Source: Acidobacteriaceae bacterium
GTDB taxonomy: Bacteria > Acidobacteriota > Terriglobia > Terriglobales > Acidobacteriaceae
NCBI GenBank assembly: GCA_030044455.1
Contig: JASHVU010000011.1
Span: 1-13,407, forward strand
Length of the DNA: 13,407 nt
Reading direction: 5' to 3'
Positions 1 through 7,237 of this stretch are shown here, in pieces. Both the position numbers and the translations under genes were made by a program. Below the pieces are notes generated by a model. The model did no database searches. It was not told the origin of the DNA and saw only the letters and a program-made list of their open reading frames with translations. Numbering within the stretch: position 1 is the first letter of the stretch; each line of letters begins with the position of its first letter.

Positions 1-3000
1 TGGGGAGAATACAGGTTGTTGTTCGGTGGCGCGTAGCTGGCAATATTGAGCGCATTGAATGCCTCCCCGCGCAATTCGAGTGTCTGCGATTCTGTGACTT
101 TGAAAGTTTTGAACGCAGCCAGGTCGACCTGACGGAAACCCGGGGCGCGCTCGGAACCGTTCTGCGCATTACCAAAGCCGCTATACGATTCGCCGCCGTA
201 TGCACAGACGCCGTTGTCAATGGTGTTGCCGTTGGCATCGGTACTCAGGCACGGAGTTGCGGAGTGATCGGTGCCGAACCAATTGTGAGTCGTCCGGTGC
301 ACTATGCCCATTTTTCGAAATTGGATGGCGTGTGCGGCCCAGCTGTTCACATAGTAGTTCTCATACGAGCCCATGGTGAGGGGGAATCCGGAATACATGA
401 TGACACTACCGGCAACCTTCCAGCCGCCGACGGCCAAATCCGCCATCCGGCTCATGTCTCCACCGAACTGCTTTCCACGGCCGACGGGCAGTTGATACGC
501 CCAATAGCCGTTGAAGGCGTTGCGGGCGTCCTGGCCGGCTGGCCCATAGTCCCCACGGGGATTGTGGATGTCCTGGAAAAAGGACGAGGCCTCGTTGACG
601 CCGGCCACGCCGTAGAATCCGGCGTTGTCGGTCATCGCCTTCGCCCAGGTGTAGTTGAAGGTATATTCGAGGCCGTTGGAATTGTGACGGCGAACGGTGG
701 CCTGCAACGCGTTGTAATTCGAGAATCCTTCAGACTCTGTGACTTGCAGATTTCCCTCGTTGCCCACCAAGTTGCAGGCCGGCGCCGGAGGCGCAATGGT
801 ACCGCTGCAATCGCCATCGGCCAACACGCCGGATGCGGAGGTCGTGAACTGGTCGGCTTCGGTCGGCGTGATCAGATGCTGACCGAGCTCGCCCACATAC
901 CCAACCTTGAACGAGGTCTCGTTGTCGAGCTGATACTCCCAGGTCAGGTTGAATTGCTGAATAATGGCCGGCTTGAGGTTTGGATCCCAGGCATTGTAAT
1001 TGAAATAGCTCACCTGGAGAGCGCTAGGGCCAAGGCTGAAGCCGTTTTCCAGGGGCAAAGGCGCCAGGCCACTGCTGGTTGGACCCGGCGACGTTGGTGC
1101 TGCGACAAAGCTGCCCTGGAACGGCGCATTCTGCGTCATGCGCCAGTTGAGGCCGGTGCCTTCTAGGTCGTCAGTGACCCCATAGCCTCCGCGGAGGACG
1201 AAACGGGGAGTCACTTCCCACGCGAAGCCGAGGCGCGGCATGAACTCAGTGTAATTGGGGTTATAGAGGGCGCGGCTGTTGCCATTCTGTCCGGCAAATT
1301 CAATCCCCGACGCTGAGATATCGGTCCAATTTCCCAGGGCAACGCTGGCCTCGTGGTTGTGCACTTCGTAGATGGGTTGGTCGTAGCCATAACGCAGGCC
1401 GATATTCACTGTGAGGTTGCGCAGCACCCTCCAGTCGTCCTGGGCATAGTAAGCATTGCGAAACTGGCGCTGCCCACTTCCCCCGGATACGCCGCCAATA
1501 CTTGCGCTGGCGCCCTCGTCCAGGACAAAGTCAGCTAGACCGTATCCATACTGGCCGACATTGAGATTCTCAGTGTACTGTCCGGTATAACTGAACGACC
1601 CGAGTGCGCCCCCATTGCCGGAATAGTATTCGTTCTGCTGGTAGCGGACGATCTGGGCGCCAAATTTAAGCGTGTGCAGGCCCCGCTGCCAGGTCAGGCT
1701 GTCGCCATAGAAGAAGTTGTTCTCGTGGAATTGGGTGACAATCGCAGAGCTTCCCAGGTTGCTTTCCCAACTGCTGAAGGCCATCTCGCTGAATCCGGGG
1801 TAGGGCTGGTTGGCATAGGGAAGCCCGATCTTCGAGTCGCCGCCGGTCCCGAACAGACCGTCGGGATCATCCGGTACGCCCTGATTCCAGACCTCGCGCG
1901 TGAAGCCCGGACGAAATTCATTGATCAGCGTGGGCGAAAACGTGTGAACGTAGTTGGCCACAATGCTCTTGAAGGGATAGTAGTTGTTCGCTGGGAAAAA
2001 CACGGGAGCTAGGGCGTCCGGATAGAAATCGAAGGCATCGCCGATGGTAAAGCGGCCCATCACCGCGTCTCTGTCGCTGGCCTTCCAATCCACCCTGGCG
2101 TCACCCTGATCGTTTCTGGTCTGGCCCTTGGTAAACCCAATGTAGTTGTCCAGGTCTCCGTCACCGGGTACAGGCGACTGGTTGGGCATCGGCAGAGCTT
2201 TTGTATCGGCCCACAGGTATTTGGCCGCGGGGCTGAGAAGCGGAATCTGGTCGTTAACGTATTGTGTGGCATTTGCGAATCCCTGCCCGTTTTGGTTGTT
2301 ATAAAGCTGAATCCCTCCAAATTGGGGAGTCAACAGCTCCGAGAAGTCGCAGGTCGGGACCCCGCTGACATCGGGACATGTACGCATTTTTTGAGTGGGC
2401 ACGGTGGCTACTGCCTGGCCGCCGCTGTGATACCGAAATCCTAAATAGTCGCCGAAGAGGAAAAGCTTGTTCCTTATGATTGGACCGCCGATTGTCGCGC
2501 CAAACTGATTCTGTGTAGACGATGGCAGCTGAGTGACCGGGTTGTTCAAGCCATTGGCCCATGAATTCGCCTGCATGATATTGCTCTGAAAGTATTCGTA
2601 GAGACTGCCGTGATACTGGTTCGTGCCGCCCTTGGTGACTACCAGGACTTCTCCGCCGTTGACGTTTCCATACTCCGCATTGGCGTTGCCGGTCACCACA
2701 CGCATCTCGGCGATGGCGTCGGGCGCAGGGTTGTAGGCCGAGAGGTTATTGATGGTTTCGTTCATCTCGACCCCGTCGAGAATGTAGTTGTTGGTTTGCG
2801 CCCGGTTGCCGTTGAACGAAGGCGATCCCAGCCAGTCGACGTCGCGCTCGTTACCGTCGTAGCTGCCCATGTACGCCATGCTTGGATTCACCGCGCCGGG
2901 GACAAATAATGTTGCCGTCTGATAATTCAGCCCGTTCAGCGGCAGGGATGAAAGTGTGTTGCCGGAGAGAGTGGATTCCAGCGTAGCATCCTGGGTTTGC

Positions 3001-3437
3001 AGGATCGGCGAAACGTCCGAGGCCACATTGACCGTGGTGGAGGCGCTCCCGAGCTGAAGCTTGGCATCAATTTTGGCGATCTGGTCGATCTCCAGCGTGA
3101 ACGGTCCGATCGACGCTGTCTGGAAACCAGAGCCGGTCACGGTGATGGTGTACGACCCGATGGGCAGAAACTGAATGTTGTAGACACCTTCCGGATTGGT
3201 GACGGTGCGGGTCTTCACATTGGTCGCGATGTTTGTTGCGGTAACACTGGCCCCGGGAACCACTGCCCCGGATGGGTCGGTGACAGTGCCGCGCACGGTA
3301 CCGGTAATGGTTTGAGCAAAGGCCGGCGTCAAGCCGATCAGCAGTGCGAACGCCAGCAACATGCCAAGCATCCGCGCATAATCTGCGCAAAGTTCGCGCA
3401 AACACTCCTCTGGCAAAGAACGGTACATCATCTTCAT
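1..3437 (-). CDS. Oar-like TonB-dependent outer-membrane receptor with carboxypeptidase-regulatory-like domain (3' end outside window)
   Basis: About 1145 codons are readable in one unbroken frame, with no frameshift. The frame still reads a typical late barrel strand (EAFNALNIASY) at the window edge, so only a few dozen C-terminal residues should be missing. Start ATG at 3437 is preceded by GGAGG five bases upstream. A signal peptide with a long n-region ends near FALLIGLTPAFAQ (residues 29-42). Residues 44-130 form a CarboxypepD_reg-like beta-sandwich (TGTVRGTVTDPSGAVVPGA ... GVYNIQFLPIGSYTITV). A plug-like part follows (TLSSLPLNG; NYILDGVEMNETINN; NAEYGNVNGGEVLVVTKGG), then a large barrel with aromatic-rich strands such as FAWEVTPRFVLRGGYG. 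The protein should take up a bulky ligand across the outer membrane using TonB energy; the ligand cannot be read from sequence. It is divergent from a GntR regulator with operator-like sites between them. The family call is firm. Confidence 0.93.
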   Translation of the reverse strand, partial: MKMMYRSLPEECLRELCADYARMLGMLLAFALLIGLTPAFAQTITGTVRGTVTDPSGAVVPGASVTATNIATNVKTRTVTNPEGVYNIQFLPIGSYTITVTGSGFQTASIGPFTLEIDQIAKIDAKLQLGSASTTVNVASDVSPILQTQDATLESTLSGNTLSSLPLNGLNYQTATLFVPGAVNPSMAYMGSYDGNERDVDWLGSPSFNGNRAQTNNYILDGVEMNETINNLSAYNPAPDAIAEMRVVTGNANAEYGNVNGGEVLVVTKGGTNQYHGSLYEYFQSNIMQANSWANGLNNPVTQLPSSTQNQFGATIGGPIIRNKLFLFGDYLGFRYHSGGQAVATVPTQKMRTCPDVSGVPTCDFSELLTPQFGGIQLYNNQNGQGFANATQYVNDQIPLLSPAAKYLWADTKALPMPNQSPVPGDGDLDNYIGFTKGQTRNDQGDARVDWKASDRDAVMGRFTIGDAFDFYPDALAPVFFPANNYYPFKSIVANYVHTFSPTLINEFRPGFTREVWNQGVPDDPDGLFGTGGDSKIGLPYANQPYPGFSEMAFSSWESNLGSSAIVTQFHENNFFYGDSLTWQRGLHTLKFGAQIVRYQQNEYYSGNGGALGSFSYTGQYTENLNVGQYGYGLADFVLDEGASASIGGVSGGSGQRQFRNAYYAQDDWRVLRNLTVNIGLRYGYDQPIYEVHNHEASVALGNWTDISASGIEFAGQNGNSRALYNPNYTEFMPRLGFAWEVTPRFVLRGGYGVTDDLEGTGLNWRMTQNAPFQGSFVAAPTSPGPTSSGLAPLPLENGFSLGPSALQVSYFNYNAWDPNLKPAIIQQFNLTWEYQLDNETSFKVGYVGELGQHLITPTEADQFTTSASGVLADGDCSGTIAPPAPACNLVGNEGNLQVTESEGFSNYNALQATVRRHNSNGLEYTFNYTWAKAMTDNAGFYGVAGVNEASSFFQDIHNPRGDYGPAGQDARNAFNGYWAYQLPVGRGKQFGGDMSRMADLAVGGWKVAGSVIMYSGFPLTMGSYENYYVNSWAAHAIQFRKMGIVHRTTHNWFGTDHSATPCLSTDANGNTIDNGVCAYGGESYSGFGNAQNGSERAPGFRQVDLAAFKTFKVTESQTLELRGEAFNALNIASYAPPNNNLYSP

Positions 3438-3736
3438 CCTGTCCTCCGCAAAATTTCTTCGCTGTTGCCTGTGGCAGCCAAACGCTCTAGTCCTTTTTTC
3501 TCCCGACCTGCATCCGAAGTCGGAACCCAATCCGGTAGCGACTCAAAGAAAATTGCTTGAAACTGGTCCTCTTCCGTGCAGCCGTTTTTAGATTCAAGAT
3601 GGCTGCAAGGGAGCACCCCGCATATCCCTCGGGTTTAGTTCAAGAAAAGTGAACAAATCGAATGCGAGAGAAGATCTGGTTTTCACGGTATGGCTTCCGT
3701 GATTTAGCTTTTGCCAGCTTTCAGACCATTCTTCTT

Positions 3737-3750
3737 GTCATCTAGATGAC
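3737..3750. promoter_or_regulatory. Perfect 14-bp palindrome, candidate GntR/HutC operator (receptor side)
   Basis: The sequence GTCATCTAGATGAC equals its own reverse complement. Operators of HutC-subfamily GntR repressors such as NagR/DasR are palindromes centred on similar TCTAGA/TATAGA cores. The site lies just downstream of the predicted transcription start of the receptor promoter (about 3752, minus strand), where bound repressor would block transcription. The core is repeated at 3872-3885. The adjacent gene for a HutC-type regulator makes it the natural binder. Confidence 0.6.
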
Positions 3751-3758
3751 TGGATGAC

Positions 3759-3787
3759 ACGGTAAATCCAGTACGAACGGTTGTCAA
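3759..3787 (-). promoter_or_regulatory. Candidate sigma70-type promoter of the receptor gene
   Basis: On the minus strand a perfect TTGACA (3787-3782) is followed after 17 bp by TACCGT (3764-3759), a weak -10 matching TATAAT at three positions. Transcription would start near 3752, directly before the 14-bp palindrome. The -35 element is strong and the -10 element poor, so this remains a prediction. Confidence 0.35.
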
Positions 3788-3871
3788 TCGAAAAAATGCC
3801 CTTCCTGGCGGATTCTTTTCAGCGAAGCTGGTTCCGAAGCCGTATCCGACACTCGGCAGCCCATAGAGCTA

Positions 3872-3885
3872 GTTGTCTAGATGAA
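3872..3885. promoter_or_regulatory. Second TCTAGA-centred operator-like site (GntR side)
   Basis: GTTGTCTAGATGAA matches the perfect palindrome at 3737-3750 at 11 of 14 positions, including the whole TCTAGATGA core. It lies 75 bp before the GntR start codon and is consistent with autoregulation by the same protein. It is less symmetric than the first site. Confidence 0.5.
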
Positions 3886-3929
3886 TGTGAATTCTTGGTG
3901 TTGAAATGGTTAATCCGCCTCCATGCGGC

Positions 3930-3958
3930 TTGACTATGTTTCCCGCACGGTGTATCAG
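3930..3958 (+). promoter_or_regulatory. Candidate promoter abutting the GntR start codon
   Basis: TTGACT (3930-3935) is separated by 17 bp from TATCAG (3953-3958), a match of five of six and four of six to the sigma70 consensus. Transcription would begin near 3964-3966, immediately before the in-frame ATG at 3967. This implies a leaderless message, which fits the lack of any Shine-Dalgarno sequence before 3961. Confidence 0.3.
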
Positions 3959-3960
3959 AA

Positions 3961-4746
3961 ATGCTGATGAAGACTGAAGAACTTCGACGCCCGTTACCGC
4001 TCTTCCGCAGGAACGGTATTCCGCTTTACCAGCAGATTCAGCAACGCCTCCTCGACCAGATTCAGTCCGGCGCACTCAAGCCTAACGAGCCGATACCCTC
4101 CATTCAGAAGATTGCGGCCCGCTTGGGGGTGAGCCAGATGACCGTCCGTCAGGCGGTCAAGTCCCTGTGCGATCTTGGCATCATTTACAGCCGGCAGGGC
4201 AAAGGAACGTTCATTTCGAGAATCAAACTGGAGAGAGACTTTCGCCAGGTGCTTTCCTTTAGCGAAGAGACCCGGGCGCGGGGTGCAGCACCGAGTTCGA
4301 AGCTCATTTCGTTCCGCATCCAGATGCCCAGCCAGGAAACCGGCGAGGCTTTGGGGCTCGGACCCGGGGAAAGGGTTTTTCGCCTCCGCCGAATCCGCTA
4401 TGCGGATGAATTTCCCATGGGGATCGAGTGTAGTTGCCTGCCTGAACATCTGTGCCCGGACCTGATGGAGACTTTCGATCCGAAAACGTCACTCTACCAG
4501 ACCCTCGCGGAGCAATATGGAATCCATTTAATGGTGACGAACGAAGTGATCGAGGTCGGCAAAGCAAGTGCGGAAGAAGAGCGGTTGCTCCAGATTGCTC
4601 CTAAGGGCCCCGTATTCTTGTTTACGAGGGTCTCTTTTCTCGAGAGCGGCAAGCCGGTCGAGCACGTGAAGTCGGTCTACCGGGGAGACCGCTATAAAAT
4701 CGTGAATCGGCTGGTGCGCAAGCGCGAACTGCTCGCTGCGCCGTAG
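3961..4746 (+). CDS. GntR-family (HutC subfamily) transcriptional regulator with UTRA effector domain
   Basis: This 261-residue cytoplasmic DNA-binding protein has the full length normal for the HutC subfamily. Residues 20-87 are the GntR winged helix-turn-helix: IPLYQQIQQRLLDQI, then PIPSIQKIAARLGVSQMTVRQ with the recognition helix near 57-68, and the wing SRQGKGTFIS. Residues 100-252 match a UTRA ligand-binding domain (SFSEETRARGAAPSS, ERVFRLRRIRYAD, VEHVKSVYRGDRYKI). The SFSEETRARG linker recalls the amino-sugar regulators NagR/DasR, but the effector here is unknown. Start 3961 is the first possible in-frame ATG after a stop at 3931; ATG 3967 is equally plausible because neither has a ribosome binding site. 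It probably represses the divergent receptor gene and itself through the two TCTAGA sites. Family assignment is firm; targets are inferred. Confidence 0.93.
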   Translation: MLMKTEELRRPLPLFRRNGIPLYQQIQQRLLDQIQSGALKPNEPIPSIQKIAARLGVSQMTVRQAVKSLCDLGIIYSRQGKGTFISRIKLERDFRQVLSFSEETRARGAAPSSKLISFRIQMPSQETGEALGLGPGERVFRLRRIRYADEFPMGIECSCLPEHLCPDLMETFDPKTSLYQTLAEQYGIHLMVTNEVIEVGKASAEEERLLQIAPKGPVFLFTRVSFLESGKPVEHVKSVYRGDRYKIVNRLVRKRELLAAP

Positions 4747-4754
4747 GCCCTATT

Positions 4755-4782
4755 AAGCACCTTGACCCCGGTACATGTGCTT
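4755..4782 (+). terminator. Weak hairpin after the GntR gene
   Basis: AAGCAC (4755-4760) can pair with GTGCTT (4777-4782) around a 16-nt loop, eight bases after the GntR stop codon. Only TTT follows instead of a long U-tract, so it is at best a weak terminator. Confidence 0.2.
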
Positions 4783-4854
4783 TCCGCCGCGCCGCGAAGC
4801 CCATGGCCAGGGAGTTCGAGTCGTGTTGACGGCCTTTGTCTTACACTGCTGTTG

Positions 4855-5661
4855 ATGAAACCCGCGCCCTTTTTTGTTTGTCTCCTTGTCATCGCTGGCG
4901 AGTTCGCGTTGGGCTCGGCTCAGCCAGGTGCCCCCGAGTCTGATGCCCTCGCCTCTTCCACTCAGCTAATCGTGGTGACGGCTCCGGACTGGAACTCAGT
5001 CGAAGGGCGGCTGCAACGATTTGAGCGCGCCAATATTCAAGAAACGTGGCACCCCTTGGGCGATCCGATCCCGATTGTTGTAGGCAAGAATGGCCTGGGG
5101 TGGGGCATCGGCGTTACTGCCACCGAAGGCCGCGTCGCGGATGAGCCGGTCAAAAGAGAAGGGGACGGCAAGTCACCCGCAGGCGTATTTGCTTTAGGCA
5201 CCGCCTTTGGTTACGCCTCACAACCCTTGCCGGGAACGAAGCTGCCTTATCTGGCTTTGACGCCTTCTATCGAATGCGTCGACGACGTTGATTCAAAGTA
5301 CTACAACCGCGTGCTGGACCGGTCTTCGGTCGCTCCCGACTGGAACAGTTCAGAACACATGCGAAATACTGGGGAGTCGTACCGCTGGGGAATTGTCGTC
5401 GATCACAACGGAACTGTTGTGGGCGCCGTCTCTAGGCCGCCTGTGCCCGGAGGCGGTTCATGCGTCTTTCTCCACATTTGGCAAAGCAGCCATCATGGCA
5501 CCACCGGATGCACTGCTATGGAGCAGGCCAATGTTGAAACCCTGCTCACCTGGCTTGATCCCGCGCGCAAGCCATTGCTGGTGCAACTACCGCACAGTGC
5601 CTACGCGCGGCTTATTCATCGCTGGAGCCTGCCGGAATTAGCCGCAGCTCCTCCGCGCTGA
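4855..5661 (+). CDS. Exported YkuD-fold L,D-transpeptidase-like protein
   Basis: A 268-residue protein. Start ATG 4855 is chosen because it places a clean signal peptide at the N-terminus (MKPAPFFVCLLVIAGEFALG, cleavage near SAQ, residues 21-23); a TTG start 93 bases upstream would precede the signal with non-signal sequence. The catalytic region is GSCVFLHIWQ ... HGTTGCTAM (residues 201-222), with predicted nucleophile Cys219 and general-base His207. This is the YkuD arrangement in the variant of the uncharacterised COG3786-like group, whose members end in a GCTAM-type motif followed by a DP..P.LVQLP tail. Residues 101-115 (REGDGKSPAGVFALG) are the usual early YkuD motif. YkuD enzymes form 3-3 crosslinks in peptidoglycan or attach proteins to it in the periplasm; substrate is unproven here. 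No Shine-Dalgarno is visible. TACACT lies seven bases before the ATG, the pattern seen in leaderless genes. The gene is convergent with a D-Ala-D-Ala dipeptidase gene. Confidence 0.88.
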   Translation: MKPAPFFVCLLVIAGEFALGSAQPGAPESDALASSTQLIVVTAPDWNSVEGRLQRFERANIQETWHPLGDPIPIVVGKNGLGWGIGVTATEGRVADEPVKREGDGKSPAGVFALGTAFGYASQPLPGTKLPYLALTPSIECVDDVDSKYYNRVLDRSSVAPDWNSSEHMRNTGESYRWGIVVDHNGTVVGAVSRPPVPGGGSCVFLHIWQSSHHGTTGCTAMEQANVETLLTWLDPARKPLLVQLPHSAYARLIHRWSLPELAAAPPR

Positions 5662-5676
5662 TCGGCGGTGACGTTA

Positions 5677-6408
5677 CTACTGTCCGAGATCTTCGAACTT
5701 TACGTTCAGAATTGGGTACTGCTTCCAATCTTTATAGTCGAAATGCCACCACTCTTTGGGTATGACCGAGAACCCCTGTTTTTCCATGGCTTGGCGCAGA
5801 AGAGCGCGGCGGGCGCGCTGACCTTCGGTTCCGCCTGCGTAGTCGGCGTAAGCGCGTTCAGTCATCTCGTCGTAGCCGCTCGGCATCTCCACTTCCTCTC
5901 CCGTCTTCAAGTCGTACAACGACAGATCCACGGCGCATCCGCGATTGTGCATCGACCCTGAAGCCGGATTGGCGACAAAAATCTTTTTGTCGTCGGGCGT
6001 TGCGTCCCAGAAAATTTTCGTGACGTACCACGGACGATAGCCATCGTGGATGATCAGGCCGTATCCGTATGCGTGAAGGTCACGATTGGCGCGAACCAGT
6101 GCCTCCGCCGCCGGCCGCTCAAGAAAAGCCCGCGCCTGGGTGTATAAGGGCGTGCCGAGAAAATTGTTGGTCGTAGCGTAGCGGATGTCGAGCTTGATCG
6201 TGGGATCGAGCTTGACCAGTTCCACCAGATCGGGTTTGCGAAACGTTCCCGGTTCGCTTGGCGGTTGCTCTTTGAGAGCTTCGGCCCGCAACTCCTCGAC
6301 GGGCCGCAGAGGCGTGATGCGGAAGCTAACTTGTTGCGCAACCCCCAGTTGCAGAGAAAAAAGCAAGAAAACGCAAAAGCGAATGTGCGAATTTCGTAAG
6401 ATACTCAT
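5677..6408 (-). CDS. Exported D-alanyl-D-alanine dipeptidase (VanX/DdpX family, peptidase M15D)
   Basis: A 243-residue protein with a signal peptide (residues 1-25, MSILRN ... LGVAQ). The zinc site is complete: SMHNRGCAVDL gives His154 and Asp161, and EWWH gives catalytic Glu219 and His222. HDGYRP contains Arg125, the equivalent of the transition-state arginine of VanX. The spacings His-7-Asp and Glu-3-His equal those of VanX. The enzyme hydrolyses D-Ala-D-Ala. With an export signal and no vanH or vanA partner nearby, a role in recycling or using wall-derived dipeptide is more likely than vancomycin resistance. ATG 6408 is preferred over an in-frame TTG at 6435 because it begins the signal peptide and has AAGTGAGA before it. 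Its stop lies 15 bp from the stop of the convergent L,D-transpeptidase gene, with no visible terminator between. Confidence 0.92.
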   Translation of the reverse strand: MSILRNSHIRFCVFLLFSLQLGVAQQVSFRITPLRPVEELRAEALKEQPPSEPGTFRKPDLVELVKLDPTIKLDIRYATTNNFLGTPLYTQARAFLERPAAEALVRANRDLHAYGYGLIIHDGYRPWYVTKIFWDATPDDKKIFVANPASGSMHNRGCAVDLSLYDLKTGEEVEMPSGYDEMTERAYADYAGGTEGQRARRALLRQAMEKQGFSVIPKEWWHFDYKDWKQYPILNVKFEDLGQ

Positions 6409-6721
6409 CTGTCTCACTTCAAACTGGTTTGCCAATTAGGTCCTGCTTGCGTAGATTTCGACATTGCAAATAAGACTCAAGGCTGCCCCGGCTAGGCGCC
6501 TGAACAAAGACCCACTGAGCCCGGAGCGCCCAAGCTCGGTACAAGATTACTTGATCAGAGGTCCACTTGGAAGGCGTAGCTCGATCTCGGACATGACACA
6601 GGGTTGCCGCTTACTGCACTGCCTCGCCGTCTGTCTTCGCCGTAAGCAGTACCCTGATCTGATCCGCCGCTCAATCGCAGTTCTTTTTGGGCTTGAGCGC
6701 GATGCCAGCCCGCAGCGCCCG
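6409..6721. other. 313-bp non-coding stretch with an imperfect inverted repeat
   Basis: This region separates the lipoprotein cytochrome stop (6722) from the dipeptidase start (6408). Open frames through it show no recognisable protein and none has a ribosome binding site. It contains a two-part inverted repeat (6599-6656) and a shorter one (GCTCAA/TTGAGC, 6671-6700, 18-nt loop). No clear promoter for the dipeptidase gene was seen. Confidence 0.6.
6599..6656. repeat. Imperfect inverted repeat, 6 + 6 bp stem
   Basis: CAGGGT (6599-6604) pairs with ACCCTG (6651-6656). After an internal loop of 4 and 3 bases, GCTTAC (6609-6614) pairs with GTAAGC (6642-6647), leaving a 27-nt apical loop. It lies about 65 bp downstream of the last cytochrome gene of the redox operon. 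There is no U-tract on either strand, so it is not a canonical terminator. It could be an RNA 3' structure or part of a small RNA. Confidence 0.4.
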
Positions 6722-7237
6722 CTATTTGCTTTCGGTTGTTGTGGACTCGTACTCGTCGCCGGTGTAAGCCCGAGGCTCACCAAGGCTGCCGGCTGGCGGC
6801 AGGTGCCGGATGAACAGCACCAGCTGCCATATCTCCTCGTCGCTCAGGATGCCTTTTGAAGCGGGCATTCCCGAAGGAGAAATGCCGTTGTCGATGATCC
6901 ATTTGAGCTGCCCGTCAGTGTAGCTCTGCACCTGGGGCGAAGCAAGAGAAGGCACGGGAGGCGCTAGGTTTGCGGCAAAGGGCACGCCGGTGTTCTGACC
7001 GTCGCGCCCATGGCACTCCACGCAGTAGTAGCCAAACACGTGCTTGCCCGCGTCGACATTGGCGGCCGTGGCGACGACAGGATTGACAACCTTTTTGCCG
7101 CCTACGGTGACGTGGTGCTTGATCCAGTTCATCGTGTTTGTCTCGCCTTTGCCTGCGGGTTTCGCACGGCAACCGGCGAGAGAAGCCAAGGCAAATAAAA
7201 CAGCGATCGCGAAGAATATGTGACTATGAACTTTCAT
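6722..7237 (-). CDS. Lipoprotein monohaem cytochrome c
   Basis: A 171-residue protein starting at ATG 7237. The start overlaps the stop of the upstream cupredoxin gene as TAATG, which indicates translational coupling. A lipoprotein signal ends in the lipobox LAGC, giving lipidated Cys23, so the mature protein is membrane-anchored and faces the periplasm (or the surface). A class I cytochrome c domain spans residues 60-148: haem motif CVECH (Cys72, Cys75, His76) and the probable axial Met124 in PSGMPASKG, followed by the C-terminal helix SDEEIWQLVLFIRHLP. The acidic, threonine-rich tail (TGDEYESTTTESK) is probably disordered. It would carry single electrons between the operon's CuA protein, the small cytochrome and an unknown partner. 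A longer start at 7288 would put basic sequence in front of the signal peptide and is rejected. Fold and haem are firm; the redox partner is inference. Confidence 0.92.
   Translation of the reverse strand: MKVHSHIFFAIAVLFALASLAGCRAKPAGKGETNTMNWIKHHVTVGGKKVVNPVVATAANVDAGKHVFGYYCVECHGRDGQNTGVPFAANLAPPVPSLASPQVQSYTDGQLKWIIDNGISPSGMPASKGILSDEEIWQLVLFIRHLPPAGSLGEPRAYTGDEYESTTTESK

Larger units (their letters stand above)
3438..3960. other. 523-bp divergent intergenic region
   Basis: This region separates the receptor gene (minus) from the GntR gene (plus). It holds two TCTAGA-centred operator-like sites (3737-3750 and 3872-3885), a candidate minus-strand promoter (3759-3787) and a possible plus-strand promoter abutting the GntR start. 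If the minus promoter is correct, the receptor mRNA has a leader of over 300 nt. A 60-codon minus-strand frame with a GTG start (3616-3434) sits inside that leader. It ends in an ATGA overlap with the receptor start, but it has no convincing ribosome binding site and no recognisable protein, so it is not called as a gene. Confidence 0.7.

Noticed and set aside
264..1166. Open frame of 300 codons on the plus strand
   Set aside because: It lies wholly antisense to the receptor gene, which has clear barrel sequence; this frame has no recognisable motif and reflects codon bias on the opposite strand.
3434..3616. 60-codon minus-strand frame ending in an ATGA overlap with the receptor start
   Set aside because: The start is GTG, the ribosome binding site is poor, the third-position composition is mixed and no protein family is recognisable. 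The overlap alone is not enough to call a gene.
5677..6408. Vancomycin resistance cassette
   Set aside because: Only the VanX-type dipeptidase is present, with an export signal and no VanH, VanA or VanRS-type neighbours. The two-component pair in the window is 3 kb away and next to a redox operon.
6671..6700. GCTCAA/TTGAGC inverted repeat as terminator of the redox operon
   Set aside because: A six-base stem around an 18-nt loop with no U-tract is too weak to call.
6464..6859. 131-codon plus-strand frame in and beyond the intergenic gap
   Set aside because: It runs antisense into the lipoprotein cytochrome gene, and it has no ribosome binding site and no recognisable domain.
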